Source: Erythrobacter sp. QSSC1-22B
Lineage (GTDB): Bacteria; Pseudomonadota; Alphaproteobacteria; Sphingomonadales; Sphingomonadaceae
Direction: 5' to 3'
Length of the DNA: 64,000 nt
Assembly (NCBI RefSeq): GCF_001678665.1
Contig: NZ_LZRP01000001.1
Span: 310,001 to 374,000, forward strand
Shown: in pieces, positions 25,888 to 36,770 of the stretch
Layout of the letters: each line of letters starts with the position of its first letter
Position numbering within the stretch: position 1 is the stretch's first letter
Notes under the pieces: model-generated
The model's database searches: none
Told to the model about the DNA's origin: nothing
Seen by the model: only the letters and a program-made list of their open reading frames with translations
Translations under genes and position numbers: made by a program

Positions 25888-27393
25888 TCAGTCCATCGCC
25901 TTGACGATTTCCTCGACCATCTTCTTGGCATCGGACAACAGCATCATGGTCTGGTCCATGTAGAAGACTTCATTGTCGACCCCGGCATAGCCCACCCCGC
26001 CCATGCTGCGCTTGATGAAGAACACCTGCTTCGCCTTCTCGACATCGAACACCGGCATCCCGTAAATCGGCGATCCCTTGTCGGTCTTGGCGGCGGGGTT
26101 CACCACATCGTTGGCCCCGATGATGAAAGCGACATCGGCCTGCGCGAATTCGGAATTGATATCCTCGAGCTCGAACACCTCGTCATAGGGGACGTTCGCC
26201 TCGGCCAGCAGCACGTTCATGTGGCCGGGCATCCGCCCCGCGACCGGGTGGATGGCGTATTTGACCTCGACGCCCTTCTCCTTGAGCATCTCGCCCATCT
26301 CGCGCAGCGCGTGCTGCGCCTGCGCCACCGCCATGCCGTAGCCGGGAATGATGATGACCTTCTCCGCCTGCTCGAGCATGAAGGCGGCATCCGCGGCGCT
26401 GCCCTGCTTGTAGGGCCGCTGCTCGCGCGGTTCGCCACCGCCCGCTGCCGCATCGCTGGCGCCAAAGCCGCCCGCGATCACCGAGAGGAAACTGCGGTTC
26501 ATCGCGCGACACATGATGTAGCTGAGGATCGCGCCCGACGAGCCGACCAGCGCGCCGGTGACGATCATCGCGGTGTTGCCCAGCGTGAACCCCATCGCCG
26601 CCGCCGCCCAACCCGAATAGCTGTTGAGCATCGAAACCACGACCGGCATGTCCGCCCCGCCGATGGGGACGATCAGCAGGAAGCCGATCACGAAGGCGGC
26701 GGCGATCACCGCCCAGAACAGCCAGCCCTCGCCCGGCCCCGCGCTTGGCGCCATCGCATAGGCCGCGGTCCCGGCGACGATCGCCGCCAGCGTCCCGAGA
26801 TTGATGACATGACGTCCGGGCAGCAGGATCGGCGATCCGCTCATCCGGCCCGAAAGCTTGGCGAAGGCGATCACCGAACCCGAGAAGGTGATTGCACCGA
26901 TGGCGGCGCCCAGCATCATCTCGACGCGGCTGACCGCGGAGATGTTACCGCTCGCCTCGAGAATGCCGAATGCATCCGGGTTCAGGAAAGCCGCCGCCGC
27001 GACAAGTACAGCCGCCAGACCGACGAGGCTGTGAAACGCTGCGACCAGTTCGGGCATCGCGGTCATGGCGATCCGGCGCGCGATGAAAAAACCGATCGCC
27101 CCGCCGATGGCAATCGCAATGGCGATCTCGACGATATTGGCGACCTCATGCGTCACCAGGGTCGTTACCACCGCAATCAGCATGCCCGCCATGCCAAAGC
27201 GGTTACCGGTGCGACTGGTGGCAGGGTTGGAGAGCCCGCGCAGTGCGAGGATGAAGAAGACCCCCGCCACGAGATAGGCGAGCCCGACCCATGGGTTCAC
27301 CGGCTCGCCAGTGGCGGCGTGCGCGGGGGCCGCAGCGAGAAGCGCAAGGGCGGCAAAACCCAAACCCGTCCGAGTGGGGAGGAAGGAGCCCAT
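25888..27393 (-). CDS. pntB: NAD(P) transhydrogenase subunit beta
   Basis: PntB forms the proton channel and NADP-binding domain of the transhydrogenase that drives NADPH formation. The 501-residue protein has eight or nine membrane segments (about 35-285) and an NADP domain with IIPGYGMAVAQAQHALRE, HPVAGRMPGHMNVLLAEA and IGANDVVNPAA. It carries an extra hydrophobic N-terminus ending in AHA, resembling a cleavable signal peptide. The start at 27393 overlaps the pntAB stop by one base. Confidence 0.96.
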   Translation of the reverse strand: MGSFLPTRTGLGFAALALLAAAPAHAATGEPVNPWVGLAYLVAGVFFILALRGLSNPATSRTGNRFGMAGMLIAVVTTLVTHEVANIVEIAIAIAIGGAIGFFIARRIAMTAMPELVAAFHSLVGLAAVLVAAAAFLNPDAFGILEASGNISAVSRVEMMLGAAIGAITFSGSVIAFAKLSGRMSGSPILLPGRHVINLGTLAAIVAGTAAYAMAPSAGPGEGWLFWAVIAAAFVIGFLLIVPIGGADMPVVVSMLNSYSGWAAAAMGFTLGNTAMIVTGALVGSSGAILSYIMCRAMNRSFLSVIAGGFGASDAAAGGGEPREQRPYKQGSAADAAFMLEQAEKVIIIPGYGMAVAQAQHALREMGEMLKEKGVEVKYAIHPVAGRMPGHMNVLLAEANVPYDEVFELEDINSEFAQADVAFIIGANDVVNPAAKTDKGSPIYGMPVFDVEKAKQVFFIKRSMGGVGYAGVDNEVFYMDQTMMLLSDAKKMVEEIVKAMD

Positions 27394-27677
27394 CACTTCT
27401 TCTCCTTTTTCTTGTACATCGCCAGCATCCGTTCGGTGACCGCAAAGCCGCCGAAGATGTTGACGCTCGCCAGCACCACGCCCGCCAGTCCGAGCCATTT
27501 CGCCGCCGGGCTACCCGCCTCGGCCGCGGCGATCAGCGCGCCGACGATGATCACCGAGGAAATCGCATTGGTCACCGCCATCAGCGGCGTGTGCAGCGCG
27601 GGCGTAACCGACCAGACGACGTAATAGCCGACGAAGCAGGCCAGCACGAAGATCGACAGGATTGAAATGAAGTCCAT
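27393..27677 (-). CDS. pntAB: NAD(P) transhydrogenase subunit alpha, membrane part
   Basis: A 94-residue membrane protein corresponding to the C-terminal domain of E. coli PntA, encoded separately as in Rhodospirillum and many alphaproteobacteria. Three membrane segments include TPALHTPLMAVTNAISSVIIVGAL, the conserved channel stretch. It lies between pntAA (46-base gap) and pntB (1-base overlap). Confidence 0.95.
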   Translation of the reverse strand: MDFISILSIFVLACFVGYYVVWSVTPALHTPLMAVTNAISSVIIVGALIAAAEAGSPAAKWLGLAGVVLASVNIFGGFAVTERMLAMYKKKEKK

Positions 27678-27723
27678 TAGTTTTCCTCTGCGGAACAGGG
27701 ATGCGGAGGACCCTCGCCTGGCA

Positions 27724-28845
27724 TCATTCCAACAACCTCGCGTTCACCAGTTTGCCACCCTGCGTCAGCCGGACCGCGTCGCCGATCTCCTCGTCGAGCA
27801 CGGGCCGACCCTGCTCGGTATCCCAGAAAGCGGAGAGAAAATTGTAGAGGTTGCGTGCGAACAGCGCGCTGGCGTCGGCGGCAAGATGCGTGGCGGTGTT
27901 GGCAAAGCCGATCAGCTTGACGCCGTGCTTCACCACCACCTCATCCGCCACCGAGCCTTCGACATTGCCGCCCTGCGCGACCGCGAGGTCGAAGATCACG
28001 CTGCCGGGCTTCATGCTAGCGATCTGCGCGTCCGAAACCAGCCGCGGCGCGGCGCGGCCGGGGATGAGCGCGGTGGTGATGACGATGTCCTGCTTGGCGA
28101 TATGGCTCGACACCAGCTCGGCCTGCGCCGCTTGGTATTCTTCGCTCATCTCGGTGGCATAGCCGCCCGAACCCTCGCCCTCGATTCCGGCAACATTCTC
28201 GACGAAAATCGGCTTGGCGCCCAGCGACTGGATCTGTTCCTTCGTGGCCGAGCGCACATCGGTCGCCGAGACCTGCGCGCCCAGCCGCTTGGCGGTGGCG
28301 ATCGCCTGCAGGCCGGCCACGCCCACGCCCATTACGAAGACCCTTGCTGCCTGCACCGTGCCCGCCGCGGTCATCATCATCGGGAAGGCCCGGCCATAGA
28401 CGTCGGCGCTGGCGATCACCGCCTTGTAGCCGGCAAGGTTGGACTGGCTCGAGAGCACATCCATGCTCTGCGCGCGGGTGATGCGCGGCATGAATTCCAT
28501 CGCCAGCGCCTCGAACCCGCCATTGGCGTAGGCTTCGACTCGCTCGCGCGCGCCGAACGGATCAAATGTCGCCGCCACCCACGCGCCTGGCTGCGCGCCA
28601 GCCAGCGCGAGCGGATCGGGTGCCTGGACGCCGAGCACGATCTGCGCACCCGCGACCGCCAGCGGCCCGGCTGTGACCTCGCCGCCGGCATCGCGATAAG
28701 CCTCGTCTGGAATGGAAGCGCCGGCTCCGGCGCCTTCCTCGATGGCGACGGTTGCGCCCAGGGCGATGAATTTCTTCACCGTCTCGGGTGTTGCGGCGAC
28801 GCGGCATTCGCCAGCCGCGCGTTCCTTCAGGACCGCGATGCGCAC
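27724..28845 (-). CDS. pntAA: NAD(P) transhydrogenase subunit alpha, NAD-binding part
   Basis: The soluble NAD(H)-binding subunit, 373 residues, similar to alanine dehydrogenase. It opens with MRIAVLKERAAGECRVAATP and contains the dinucleotide motif FVMGVGVAGLQAIATAKRLGA and the loop VITTALIPGRAAPRLV. The start is a GTG (28843-28845). With pntAB and pntB it forms the complete proton-translocating transhydrogenase, a main NADPH source. The tiny oxidase subunit IV gene lies 10 bases upstream. Confidence 0.96.
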   Translation of the reverse strand: MRIAVLKERAAGECRVAATPETVKKFIALGATVAIEEGAGAGASIPDEAYRDAGGEVTAGPLAVAGAQIVLGVQAPDPLALAGAQPGAWVAATFDPFGARERVEAYANGGFEALAMEFMPRITRAQSMDVLSSQSNLAGYKAVIASADVYGRAFPMMMTAAGTVQAARVFVMGVGVAGLQAIATAKRLGAQVSATDVRSATKEQIQSLGAKPIFVENVAGIEGEGSGGYATEMSEEYQAAQAELVSSHIAKQDIVITTALIPGRAAPRLVSDAQIASMKPGSVIFDLAVAQGGNVEGSVADEVVVKHGVKLIGFANTATHLAADASALFARNLYNFLSAFWDTEQGRPVLDEEIGDAVRLTQGGKLVNARLLE

Positions 28846-28855
28846 TAGGCCGCGA

Positions 28856-28981
28856 TCAACCCGCGATCAGAATGACGACGACGAGCACCAGGAAGCAAAT
28901 CAACGGAACCGACCATTTGAGGCTCCCTATGAAGCGATCATAAGTGTTGTTGGCTGATTTCATGTCGTGCGGCGAAGCCAT
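28856..28981 (-). CDS. aa3-type cytochrome c oxidase subunit IV
   Basis: A 41-residue protein with a short soluble start (MASPHDMKSANNTYDRF), the conserved link IGSLKW, and one membrane helix (about 24-40). This is the bacterial aa3 oxidase subunit IV pattern, a small helix beside the main oxidase subunits whose removal does not abolish activity in Paracoccus. It sits 10 bases upstream of pntAA and probably shares its transcript. The oxidase genes themselves are elsewhere. Confidence 0.85.
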   Translation of the reverse strand: MASPHDMKSANNTYDRFIGSLKWSVPLICFLVLVVVILIAG

Positions 28982-29151
28982 GTATTACCCCGGCTGGAAT
29001 GTTTGCGTTGTCCGCTGCTCTATCGTGACCGGCCCATCCGCTCAAGCCCCGCCCGCGTCGCATCACCCTTAATCCGCTTTTTACCCATTTCCCCTAAGCC
29101 GCCTGCACCGTCGGGAATTTCCGGCGCGCATGGAACGAGGCGGAAACGGTT

Positions 29152-30570
29152 ATGGCGGAGAGCGAAACGCGTCTCCTGATGCTGATCGACGATGAGCCGG
29201 CGCAATGCCGTCTCGTCACCGCTCTCGCCGCGCGCGAGGGCTGGCGCACGCTGGTAGCCGGTTCGTCCGAAGAAGCGCTCGATCTGCTCGCAACGCCCGC
29301 ATGCAATGATTTGGGGGCGATCCTGCTCGACCAGTGGGTGCCGGGAGAGGATGCCTGCGATCTGATCCGGGCACTCAAGTCGAGCCGCCCCACGGTTCCG
29401 GTGCTGATGATCACCGCCAGCGCCTCGCCGCTGCTCGCAGTCGAGGCGATGCGGGCAGGGGCCACCGACTATCTGATCAAGCCGATCGCCCCCGAACGGT
29501 TGCTGGCCACGCTGCGCAGCGCCACCCGCGCCGAAGCGCCCAAGGCCGAATTGCAGCCGCTGGCCGAGAAGATGCCCGCGACACTGGATTTCGACGCCAT
29601 GGTCGGCAGCGCAGCGCCGTTCCGCACCGCTCTCGCCAAGGCAGCCACCGCGGCACGCGGGCATTGCCATGTCATCGTCGAAGGCGAGACCGGGACGGGC
29701 AAGGAAATGCTCATGCGGGCGATGCACAATTCGAGCCCGCGCGCCAAGGCGGCGATGCGGATGATCTCGATCGGTGCCACCTCTGCCGGCTCGATCGAAT
29801 CGCTGCTGTTCGGCCATGAACAGGGCGCTTTTCCCGGAGCTTTCGACCAGCAGGTCGGCGCACTGCAGCAATGCGACGGCGGCACGCTCTTGCTCGACGA
29901 GATCGACCGGCTCGAACCTGCATTGCAGGCCCGGCTGGCAGAAGTGCTGGCCACCGGCGTGGTGCGCCCAACTGGCGCCAGCCACGGCTTCAAGATCGAC
30001 CTGCGGATCATGGCGGCAAGCGATCTGCCGCTGGCGGCGCTGGTCGAGGCCGGAGAATTCGATGCTGAACTCTACAAGCGCCTCAACGGGACACTCGTCG
30101 AACTGCCACCACTGCGCGAGCGTGCGGGCGACATCCCGGCGCTGACCCGCTATTTTCTCAGCCTGATCGGCGAACAGCCGGGTCTGCGCCACCATTCGAT
30201 CGCCGACAGCGGGCTCAACCTGCTCGAAGTCTACGACTGGCCGGGCAATGTTCGCCAGTTGCAGGCGGTGCTGTTCCGCGCCGCCGTGTTCTGCGACGGC
30301 GAATCGCTGACCGCGGAGAGCTTCCCCCAGCTCTCCGAACTGCTCGGCGCGATGGATGATCGCGCCGAAAGCCGCCAGCGCGGGCTGGCGGTCATGCTCT
30401 ACACCAATGACGGCAATCTGCGCGCGCTCGAGGAAATCGAGGCCGATGTCATCCGGCTGGCGATCGGGCATTATCGCGGGCGGATGACCGAAGTCGCCCG
30501 CCGCCTTGGGATCGGCCGCTCGACGCTCTATCGCAAGCTGGGCGATCTCGGGATCGACAACGCCGCCTGA
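29152..30570 (+). CDS. Response regulator with AAA+ domain, sigma-54 activator type, altered GAFTGA
   Basis: The 472-residue protein has a receiver domain (D60 phosphoacceptor, K110), an AAA+ domain (Walker A GETGTGKE at 178-185, Walker B GGTLLLDE at 243-250, LRER at 321-324) and a Fis-type helix-turn-helix (MTEVARRLGIGRSTLYRKL). The loop that contacts sigma-54, normally GAFTGA, reads GAFPGA at 225-230. The usual FVxVNCAA segment is also replaced (MRMISIGATS). It may therefore work independently of sigma-54. No histidine kinase gene is adjacent. Confidence 0.88.
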   Translation: MAESETRLLMLIDDEPAQCRLVTALAAREGWRTLVAGSSEEALDLLATPACNDLGAILLDQWVPGEDACDLIRALKSSRPTVPVLMITASASPLLAVEAMRAGATDYLIKPIAPERLLATLRSATRAEAPKAELQPLAEKMPATLDFDAMVGSAAPFRTALAKAATAARGHCHVIVEGETGTGKEMLMRAMHNSSPRAKAAMRMISIGATSAGSIESLLFGHEQGAFPGAFDQQVGALQQCDGGTLLLDEIDRLEPALQARLAEVLATGVVRPTGASHGFKIDLRIMAASDLPLAALVEAGEFDAELYKRLNGTLVELPPLRERAGDIPALTRYFLSLIGEQPGLRHHSIADSGLNLLEVYDWPGNVRQLQAVLFRAAVFCDGESLTAESFPQLSELLGAMDDRAESRQRGLAVMLYTNDGNLRALEEIEADVIRLAIGHYRGRMTEVARRLGIGRSTLYRKLGDLGIDNAA

Positions 30571-30581
30571 TCCTGCCGCCT

Positions 30582-30599
30582 GATCCGGGGGACCGGATC
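30582..30599 (+). terminator. Hairpin after the response regulator gene, weak terminator candidate
   Basis: GATCCGG and CCGGATC pair around a GGGA loop, 11 bases after the stop codon. There is no T-run, so rho-independent termination is doubtful. Confidence 0.25.
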
Positions 30600-30644
30600 G
30601 ACAGTTCCGCGCCGCTTGGCTAATCTTGGCTCGGAGGTGCGGCA

Positions 30645-31424
30645 ATGCCAGAATTGAACGACAAACTCTGCGTCGTCACCGGTGCCGCCAGCGGGATCGG
30701 CAGGGCGATCTGCGCCGCTTTCGTCGCTGAGGGCGCGCGGGTCATCCTCACCGATATCGATGCGGTCGCCGGGCAAGCCGCTGCCGACACAATCGGCTGC
30801 GAATTCCTCGAACTCGATGTCCGCCGGGAAGCGGATTGGGAGGCGCTGGCCGAGCATGCGCCGCAGATCGACACGATGGTCAACAATGCGGGAGTGACCG
30901 GTTTCGAATTCTCGCCCGGGCCGCACGATCCCGAACACACCTCGCTGGCCGACTGGCGCGCAGTGCAGGCGGTCAATTGCGACGGGACTTTCCTGGGTTG
31001 CCGCTATGCCCTGCGCGCGATGAAGGCGCGCGGCGAGGGCTCGATCATCAACATCTCGTCGCGCTCCGGCCTCGTCGGCATTCCCGGTGCCGCCGCCTAT
31101 GCGGCGTCCAAGGCGGCGATCCGCAACCACAGCAAATCGGTCGCGCTCTATGCGGCCCAGCAGGGCTGGCGGATCCGCTGCAACTCGATCCACCCGGCGG
31201 CGATCCTGACCCCGATCTGGGAGCCGATGCTGGGTGACGGACCCGATCGCGAGGCACGTATGGCGGCGCTGGTCGCCGATACGCCGCTCAAAAGGTTCGG
31301 CACGGTCGAGGAAGTCGCCGCGTTGGCTGTGTTTCTTGCGAGCAGCAAGAGCGCCTACATGACCGGGACCGAGCTCACGCTCGATGGCGGGCTGCTCGCC
31401 GGTTCGGCGGCGTCTCCCGGCTAG
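30645..31424 (+). CDS. Short-chain dehydrogenase/reductase
   Basis: A 259-residue classical SDR with the cofactor motif [10 protein letters not shown] (near 12), NNAG (near 83), catalytic Ser in [13 protein letters not shown] (Tyr-x-x-x-Lys near 152) and the end block [11 protein letters not shown]. Asp in ILTDID after strand 2 suggests NAD preference. It resembles 3-alpha/20-beta-hydroxysteroid dehydrogenase or other alcohol dehydrogenases; the substrate is unknown. TCGGAGGTG precedes the ATG. It converges on folP with six bases between. Confidence 0.92.
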   Translation: MPELNDKLCVVTGAASGIGRAICAAFVAEGARVILTDIDAVAGQAAADTIGCEFLELDVRREADWEALAEHAPQIDTMVNNAGVTGFEFSPGPHDPEHTSLADWRAVQAVNCDGTFLGCRYALRAMKARGEGSIINISSRSGLVGIPGAAAYAASKAAIRNHSKSVALYAAQQGWRIRCNSIHPAAILTPIWEPMLGDGPDREARMAALVADTPLKRFGTVEEVAALAVFLASSKSAYMTGTELTLDGGLLAGSAASPG

Positions 31425-31430
31425 ACCGGG

Positions 31431-32570
31431 TCAGCCCGGCAGATCGGCGAAATCGGTCAGCGCCGCATCGCGCAGCCCGCGCCAGACGTTGCGCGCCTGG
31501 ACAGTTTCCGCCGCATCGTGGACGCGCAGCACCTGCACCCCGGCGTTCATCCCCGCTAGCGCGAGTGCGATGCTGCCGCCGAGCCGGTTCTCGACCGGCG
31601 CTTCGTTCGACAGCGCGCCGATCATCCGCTTGCGGCTTGCGCCGAGCAGGATGGGATGACCGAGCGCATGGAATAGCGGCAGCGCGTTGATAAGCGCGGT
31701 GTTGTCGGCCAGCGATTTGCCGAAGCCGATGCCCGGATCGAGCAGAATCTTTGCCGGTTCGATCCCCGCCTCCAGCGCGGCATCGCGGCGCACGCGCAAT
31801 GCGTCGAACACCGCGAAGACCACATCCCCGCCATCCGCGCCCCCATTCGATCTGGCGTGCAGATCGTCGCCCGCCGCGCCGGGCGCGTGCATCAGCACCA
31901 CCGGGCAGCCGCGCGCCGCGATCACCTCGGCACTGCGCGGATCGTGCGCGAGACCGGAGACATCGTTGACCATCTGCGCGCCCGCATCGAGCGCTGCCTC
32001 CATCACCGCCGCCTTGCGCGTGTCGATGCTGATCGCCGCGCCCATTGCGGCGCAAGCCTCGATTGCGGGCAATACGCGGGCGATCTCGTCACCTTCCCAC
32101 AGCCGCGGGGCGCCGGGGCGCGTGCTTTCGCCGCCAATATCGAGCAGCGCCGCACCCGCCTCGACCATCGCTGCGGCATGATCGCGCCCCGCCTCGCGGT
32201 CATCGAGAAAGCGCCCCCCATCGGAGAAGCTGTCGGGGGTAACGTTGAGAATGCCCATCACCTGCGGCTGGTCGAGCCGCACGGTGCGCGAACCCAGTTC
32301 CAGCGGCGGATGCGCGAGGGTGAGATTGGCCCATTGCGCCTCGGCTTCGGCGCCCAGTTCCTCGGGGAGCTGACCTAGCACCCCGGAAATCGTTTCGGGC
32401 GAAGCCAGCCAGCGTTCGACCACCGCGCCATCGCCGCCCTCGCCGCGTCGCTGGATCACAGCGAACCGGCTGGCATAGGTCATGCCGCCGGCGAGCCGGA
32501 TCGCGTTGCCATGCTCGCTCTGCGGGCCGGTGACGAAACCGATCGGGCGGATGTAGATGCGGTCAGTCAT
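31431..32570 (-). CDS. folP: Dihydropteroate synthase with N-terminal extension
   Basis: DHPS condenses p-aminobenzoate with the pterin pyrophosphate in folate synthesis and is the sulfonamide target. The 379-residue protein has all DHPS blocks: GILNVTPDSFSDGG (near 106), GGESTRPGA, NDVSG, DPGIGFGKS and GASRKRMIG. About 100 residues precede the first block, whereas E. coli FolP (282 residues) has almost none. The extension starts TDRIYIRPIGFV and is not a domain I recognise. It is 42 bases downstream of ccrM on the same strand. Confidence 0.95.
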   Translation of the reverse strand: MTDRIYIRPIGFVTGPQSEHGNAIRLAGGMTYASRFAVIQRRGEGGDGAVVERWLASPETISGVLGQLPEELGAEAEAQWANLTLAHPPLELGSRTVRLDQPQVMGILNVTPDSFSDGGRFLDDREAGRDHAAAMVEAGAALLDIGGESTRPGAPRLWEGDEIARVLPAIEACAAMGAAISIDTRKAAVMEAALDAGAQMVNDVSGLAHDPRSAEVIAARGCPVVLMHAPGAAGDDLHARSNGGADGGDVVFAVFDALRVRRDAALEAGIEPAKILLDPGIGFGKSLADNTALINALPLFHALGHPILLGASRKRMIGALSNEAPVENRLGGSIALALAGMNAGVQVLRVHDAAETVQARNVWRGLRDAALTDFADLPG

Positions 32571-32612
32571 CGAGCGGGATCCAATTGCTTAAGCGGAAAT
32601 GGGCCTACGCGA

Positions 32613-33947
<1,335 letters not shown>

Positions 33948-33972
33948 GCACCGGGTGTTTATTTCTTGCGGC

Positions 33973-34896
33973 TCAAGCGGAGGGCGCAGGTGCAAGTCCG
34001 GGATCGATCCCGGAGAGCTCGACCGACTTCTCCCACAGTCGCGCGGCCAGCAGCGGATCCTGCGCGGTCTTGCTGGCAATCGCGCGGCCCGAAGTCCGTC
34101 CGCTCATCTCGCGCAAGCCATAGGGGCCGAAATAATCGCCGCCCTGCGCTTCGGGATCGGTGGCCGCCTGCAGCGCCGGCAGCGCCCCGGCCTCGCTGGT
34201 GTTGAGCACCGTGCCGACCAGCGATCCGAACACATTCCCGAACACGCCCATATGGCGCGTGATCTCGGTCTGCGCGATCCCCGGGTGGCAGGCGAGCGAG
34301 ACCACCGGAGAATTCGCCGCGCGCAACCGCCGGTCGAACTCGAAGGTGAACAGCAGATTGGCGAGCTTGCTCTGGCCGTAGAACTTGGTGCGCCCGTAAC
34401 CTTTGCGGGCATCGAGATTGTCGAAATCGATCGCTGCGCCGCGATGGGCGAGGCTCGACTGGTTGACGACGCGCGCCCTGCCATCCGCAGCCAGCTTGCC
34501 GAGCAGCAGGCTCGTGAAAGCGAAATGACCCAGATGATTGACCGCAAATTGCAATTCGCTGCCGCCCGGTGCGCGCGACAGTGGCGGCATCATCACCCCG
34601 GCGTTGTTGACCAGTATGTCGATGCGATCTTCCTGGCTCGCCCGTTCGGCAGCTTCACGGATCGAAGCGATATTCGCCAGATCGAGAGGCAGAAACTCTG
34701 TCGCAACCCGCTCGTGGCCCGCAGCCAGCCGCTCCTGCGCTTCGCGCGCCTTATCGGCGTCGCGGCAGGCCAGCAGCACACGTGCCCCCTTACGCGCCAA
34801 TCCTTCGGCGATGGCGAAGCCGATGCCGGTGTTGGCGCCGGTGACGATGGCGGTCTTGCCGCTCTGATCGGGAATATCGGAAAAGGCGAAGCTCAT
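33973..34896 (-). CDS. Short-chain dehydrogenase (retinol dehydrogenase/protochlorophyllide reductase-like)
   Basis: A 307-residue SDR with [10 protein letters not shown] (cofactor), NNAGVMMPP, catalytic Ser in VVNQSSLAH and YGQSKLAN (Tyr-x-x-x-Lys near 170). The long C-terminal part and the sequence ACRDADKA after strand 2 match the NADP-preferring retinol dehydrogenase-like SDRs. The substrate is unknown. Its ATG (34896) overlaps the rnhB stop by four bases, so it is coupled to rnhB and sits between rnhB and ccrM. Confidence 0.9.
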   Translation of the reverse strand: MSFAFSDIPDQSGKTAIVTGANTGIGFAIAEGLARKGARVLLACRDADKAREAQERLAAGHERVATEFLPLDLANIASIREAAERASQEDRIDILVNNAGVMMPPLSRAPGGSELQFAVNHLGHFAFTSLLLGKLAADGRARVVNQSSLAHRGAAIDFDNLDARKGYGRTKFYGQSKLANLLFTFEFDRRLRAANSPVVSLACHPGIAQTEITRHMGVFGNVFGSLVGTVLNTSEAGALPALQAATDPEAQGGDYFGPYGLREMSGRTSGRAIASKTAQDPLLAARLWEKSVELSGIDPGLAPAPSA

Positions 34897-35519
34897 GCGA
34901 ACATCTCCAGTTGCGCGACCGGAGCGAAGCTGCGGCGGTGCAGCGGGCTCGGCCCGTGTATCCGTAATGCGGCAAGGTGCTCGGGCGTTCCGTAACCGGC
35001 GTTGCGCTCCCACCCGTAATCCGGGTGGAAACGTGCCGCCTCGCGCATCAGTCGGTCGCGATATTCCTTCGCGAGGATTGAGGCAGCGGAAATGCAGGGC
35101 TCGAGCGCATCACCGCCGACGATTGCGCGAGCGGGCCAGCGCCAGCCTTCACAACGCCCCTGCGGGGTGAGATTGCCATCGATCAGCACGCTGTCGGGCG
35201 CGCAGGCCAGCACATCGACCAGCCGCGCGACCGCCAGGGTCATCGCCAGCATGGTCGCGCCGAAAATGTTGAGCCGATCGATATCCTCGGGCTCGACCAC
35301 CCCCAGGCCCCAGGCGCAGCAGGTCTGGATCTGCGGCTCGAGCTCGGCCCGGCGGGTGCGGGAAAGTTTCTTGGAGTCGTCCAGCCCCTCAGGGCAAGGC
35401 TTGCACAGCACGACCGCCGCCGCCACAACCGGCCCTGCCAGCGGGCCTCGGCCCGCTTCGTCCACGCCAACGATCAGCGGCGCGGCACCTAGTCCTCGCT
35501 CGGGAGTTGCACTCAACAT
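34893..35519 (-). CDS. rnhB: Ribonuclease HII
   Basis: RNase HII cuts at ribonucleotides in DNA-RNA hybrids and starts removal of misincorporated ribonucleotides. The 208-residue protein has [20 protein letters not shown] with the D-E catalytic pair, [11 protein letters not shown], and the later [21 protein letters not shown] with the third and fourth acids. The ATG at 35519 fits the usual short N-terminus. That start codon overlaps, on the opposite strand, the start codon of the sugar dehydrogenase gene. Confidence 0.95.
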   Translation of the reverse strand: MLSATPERGLGAAPLIVGVDEAGRGPLAGPVVAAAVVLCKPCPEGLDDSKKLSRTRRAELEPQIQTCCAWGLGVVEPEDIDRLNIFGATMLAMTLAVARLVDVLACAPDSVLIDGNLTPQGRCEGWRWPARAIVGGDALEPCISAASILAKEYRDRLMREAARFHPDYGWERNAGYGTPEHLAALRIHGPSPLHRRSFAPVAQLEMFA

Positions 35520-36705
35520 GACCAAACCATCCATCCTTGCCTCCACCCTATCGCCCCTGCTCCTTGCCGCAAGCTGCGGCGGCGCCCCGAGCGGGGATAG
35601 CGCCGCCAATTCGACCCCGGTTGCGGGCGCCGACACTGGCGCAGAGTTCGACGGCGAATTCGCCATCCAGAGCTTCGGCACCTTCGACGAGCCTTGGGCC
35701 TCCGCCTTCGTGCCGGGCACATCGGTGCTGGTGCTGACCACCAAGCCCGGCGAACTGCGCGCGATCGACACCGAGACGCAGCAGGCGATCACGATCACGG
35801 GCGCACCCGAAGTCGACTATGGCGGCCAGGGCGGACTGGGCGATGTTGCATTCCTCGACAGCGAAACCTCTGCCACGCTCGGTACCCGCACAATCTATCT
35901 GAGCTGGGCGGAAGCCGGCGAAGGCGATACTCGCGGCGCGGTCGTCGGACGCGGCCAGATGGTCTGCGCGCAGGCGACTTCCTGCAGCATAGAGGGCCTG
36001 TCCGTCATCTGGCGCCAGAGCCCCAAGGTGACCGGACGCGGCCATTATTCGCACCGTATCGAATTTAGCCCGGACGAGCGTTATCTCTTTATCGCCAGCG
36101 GTGACCGACAGAAAATGACTCCGGCGCAAGACACCAGCAATACGCTGGGCACCATCGTACGCCTCAATCTCGACGGCACCCCCGCCGCAGGCAATCCACT
36201 CGCCGAACGCGGCGGCGCAAGCGCGGAAATCTGGAGCTGGGGCCACCGCAATATTCTCGGCATGGACTTCGACGACAGCGGCCGATTGTGGGAAATCGAA
36301 CACGGCCCCAAAGGTGGCGACGAGTTAAATCTCGTCGAACGCGGTGCCAATTACGGCTGGCCCGTGCGTTCGAACGGCGTCAATTACGATGGCTCCAACA
36401 TTCCCGATCACAGCGCGGACGACGGCTTCACCAAGCCCGTGGTTAACTGGACCCCGATTATCGCGCCCGGTAACTTCGTCTTTTACAACGGTGATATGTT
36501 TGAGGGCTGGAATGGCGACGCCATAATCTCAGGCCTCGCAACCGAAGCGCTGATCCGCGTCGAGATGAACGGCACGAGCGCCCGCGAAGTAGCGCGTTAC
36601 GATATGGACAAGCGCATTCGCTCGGTGATCGAAGGACCCGACGGCGCGCTTTGGGTGCTGGAAGATGGCGATGGCGCCCGTCTTCTGCGCCTGACGCCGG
36701 GCTGA
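35518..36705 (+). CDS. PQQ-dependent sugar dehydrogenase-like (GSDH) lipoprotein
   Basis: The 395-residue protein has an N-terminal hydrophobic segment ending in LLLAASCGG, a plausible though imperfect lipobox, then a Ser/Thr/Ala-rich linker. The beta-propeller has [47 protein letters not shown] and [14 protein letters not shown], the pattern of soluble aldose sugar dehydrogenases (Asd/Yli1 family). It would oxidise sugars in the periplasm with PQQ; PQQ use is inferred. The chosen ATG (35518-35520) overlaps the rnhB start head to head. Confidence 0.88.
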   Translation: MTKPSILASTLSPLLLAASCGGAPSGDSAANSTPVAGADTGAEFDGEFAIQSFGTFDEPWASAFVPGTSVLVLTTKPGELRAIDTETQQAITITGAPEVDYGGQGGLGDVAFLDSETSATLGTRTIYLSWAEAGEGDTRGAVVGRGQMVCAQATSCSIEGLSVIWRQSPKVTGRGHYSHRIEFSPDERYLFIASGDRQKMTPAQDTSNTLGTIVRLNLDGTPAAGNPLAERGGASAEIWSWGHRNILGMDFDDSGRLWEIEHGPKGGDELNLVERGANYGWPVRSNGVNYDGSNIPDHSADDGFTKPVVNWTPIIAPGNFVFYNGDMFEGWNGDAIISGLATEALIRVEMNGTSAREVARYDMDKRIRSVIEGPDGALWVLEDGDGARLLRLTPG

Positions 36706-36711
36706 GCCCGC

Positions 36712-36747
36712 ACCCGGGCAGGACGATAACCATCGACTTGCCCGGGT
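36712..36747 (+). terminator. Hairpin after the sugar dehydrogenase gene, terminator candidate
   Basis: ACCCGGGCA (36712-36720) pairs perfectly with TGCCCGGGT (36739-36747) across an 18-base loop, seven bases after the stop codon. No T-run follows, so it may instead protect the mRNA end. Confidence 0.35.
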
Positions 36748-36770
36748 CCCGGCCCTAATCCGCGCCGCCC

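Noticed and set aside
29069..29084. TTAA-N7-TTTAC, a possible CtrA box before the response regulator gene
   Set aside because: It misses a key base of the second half-site and is not supported by other cell-cycle signals; chance occurrence is plausible.
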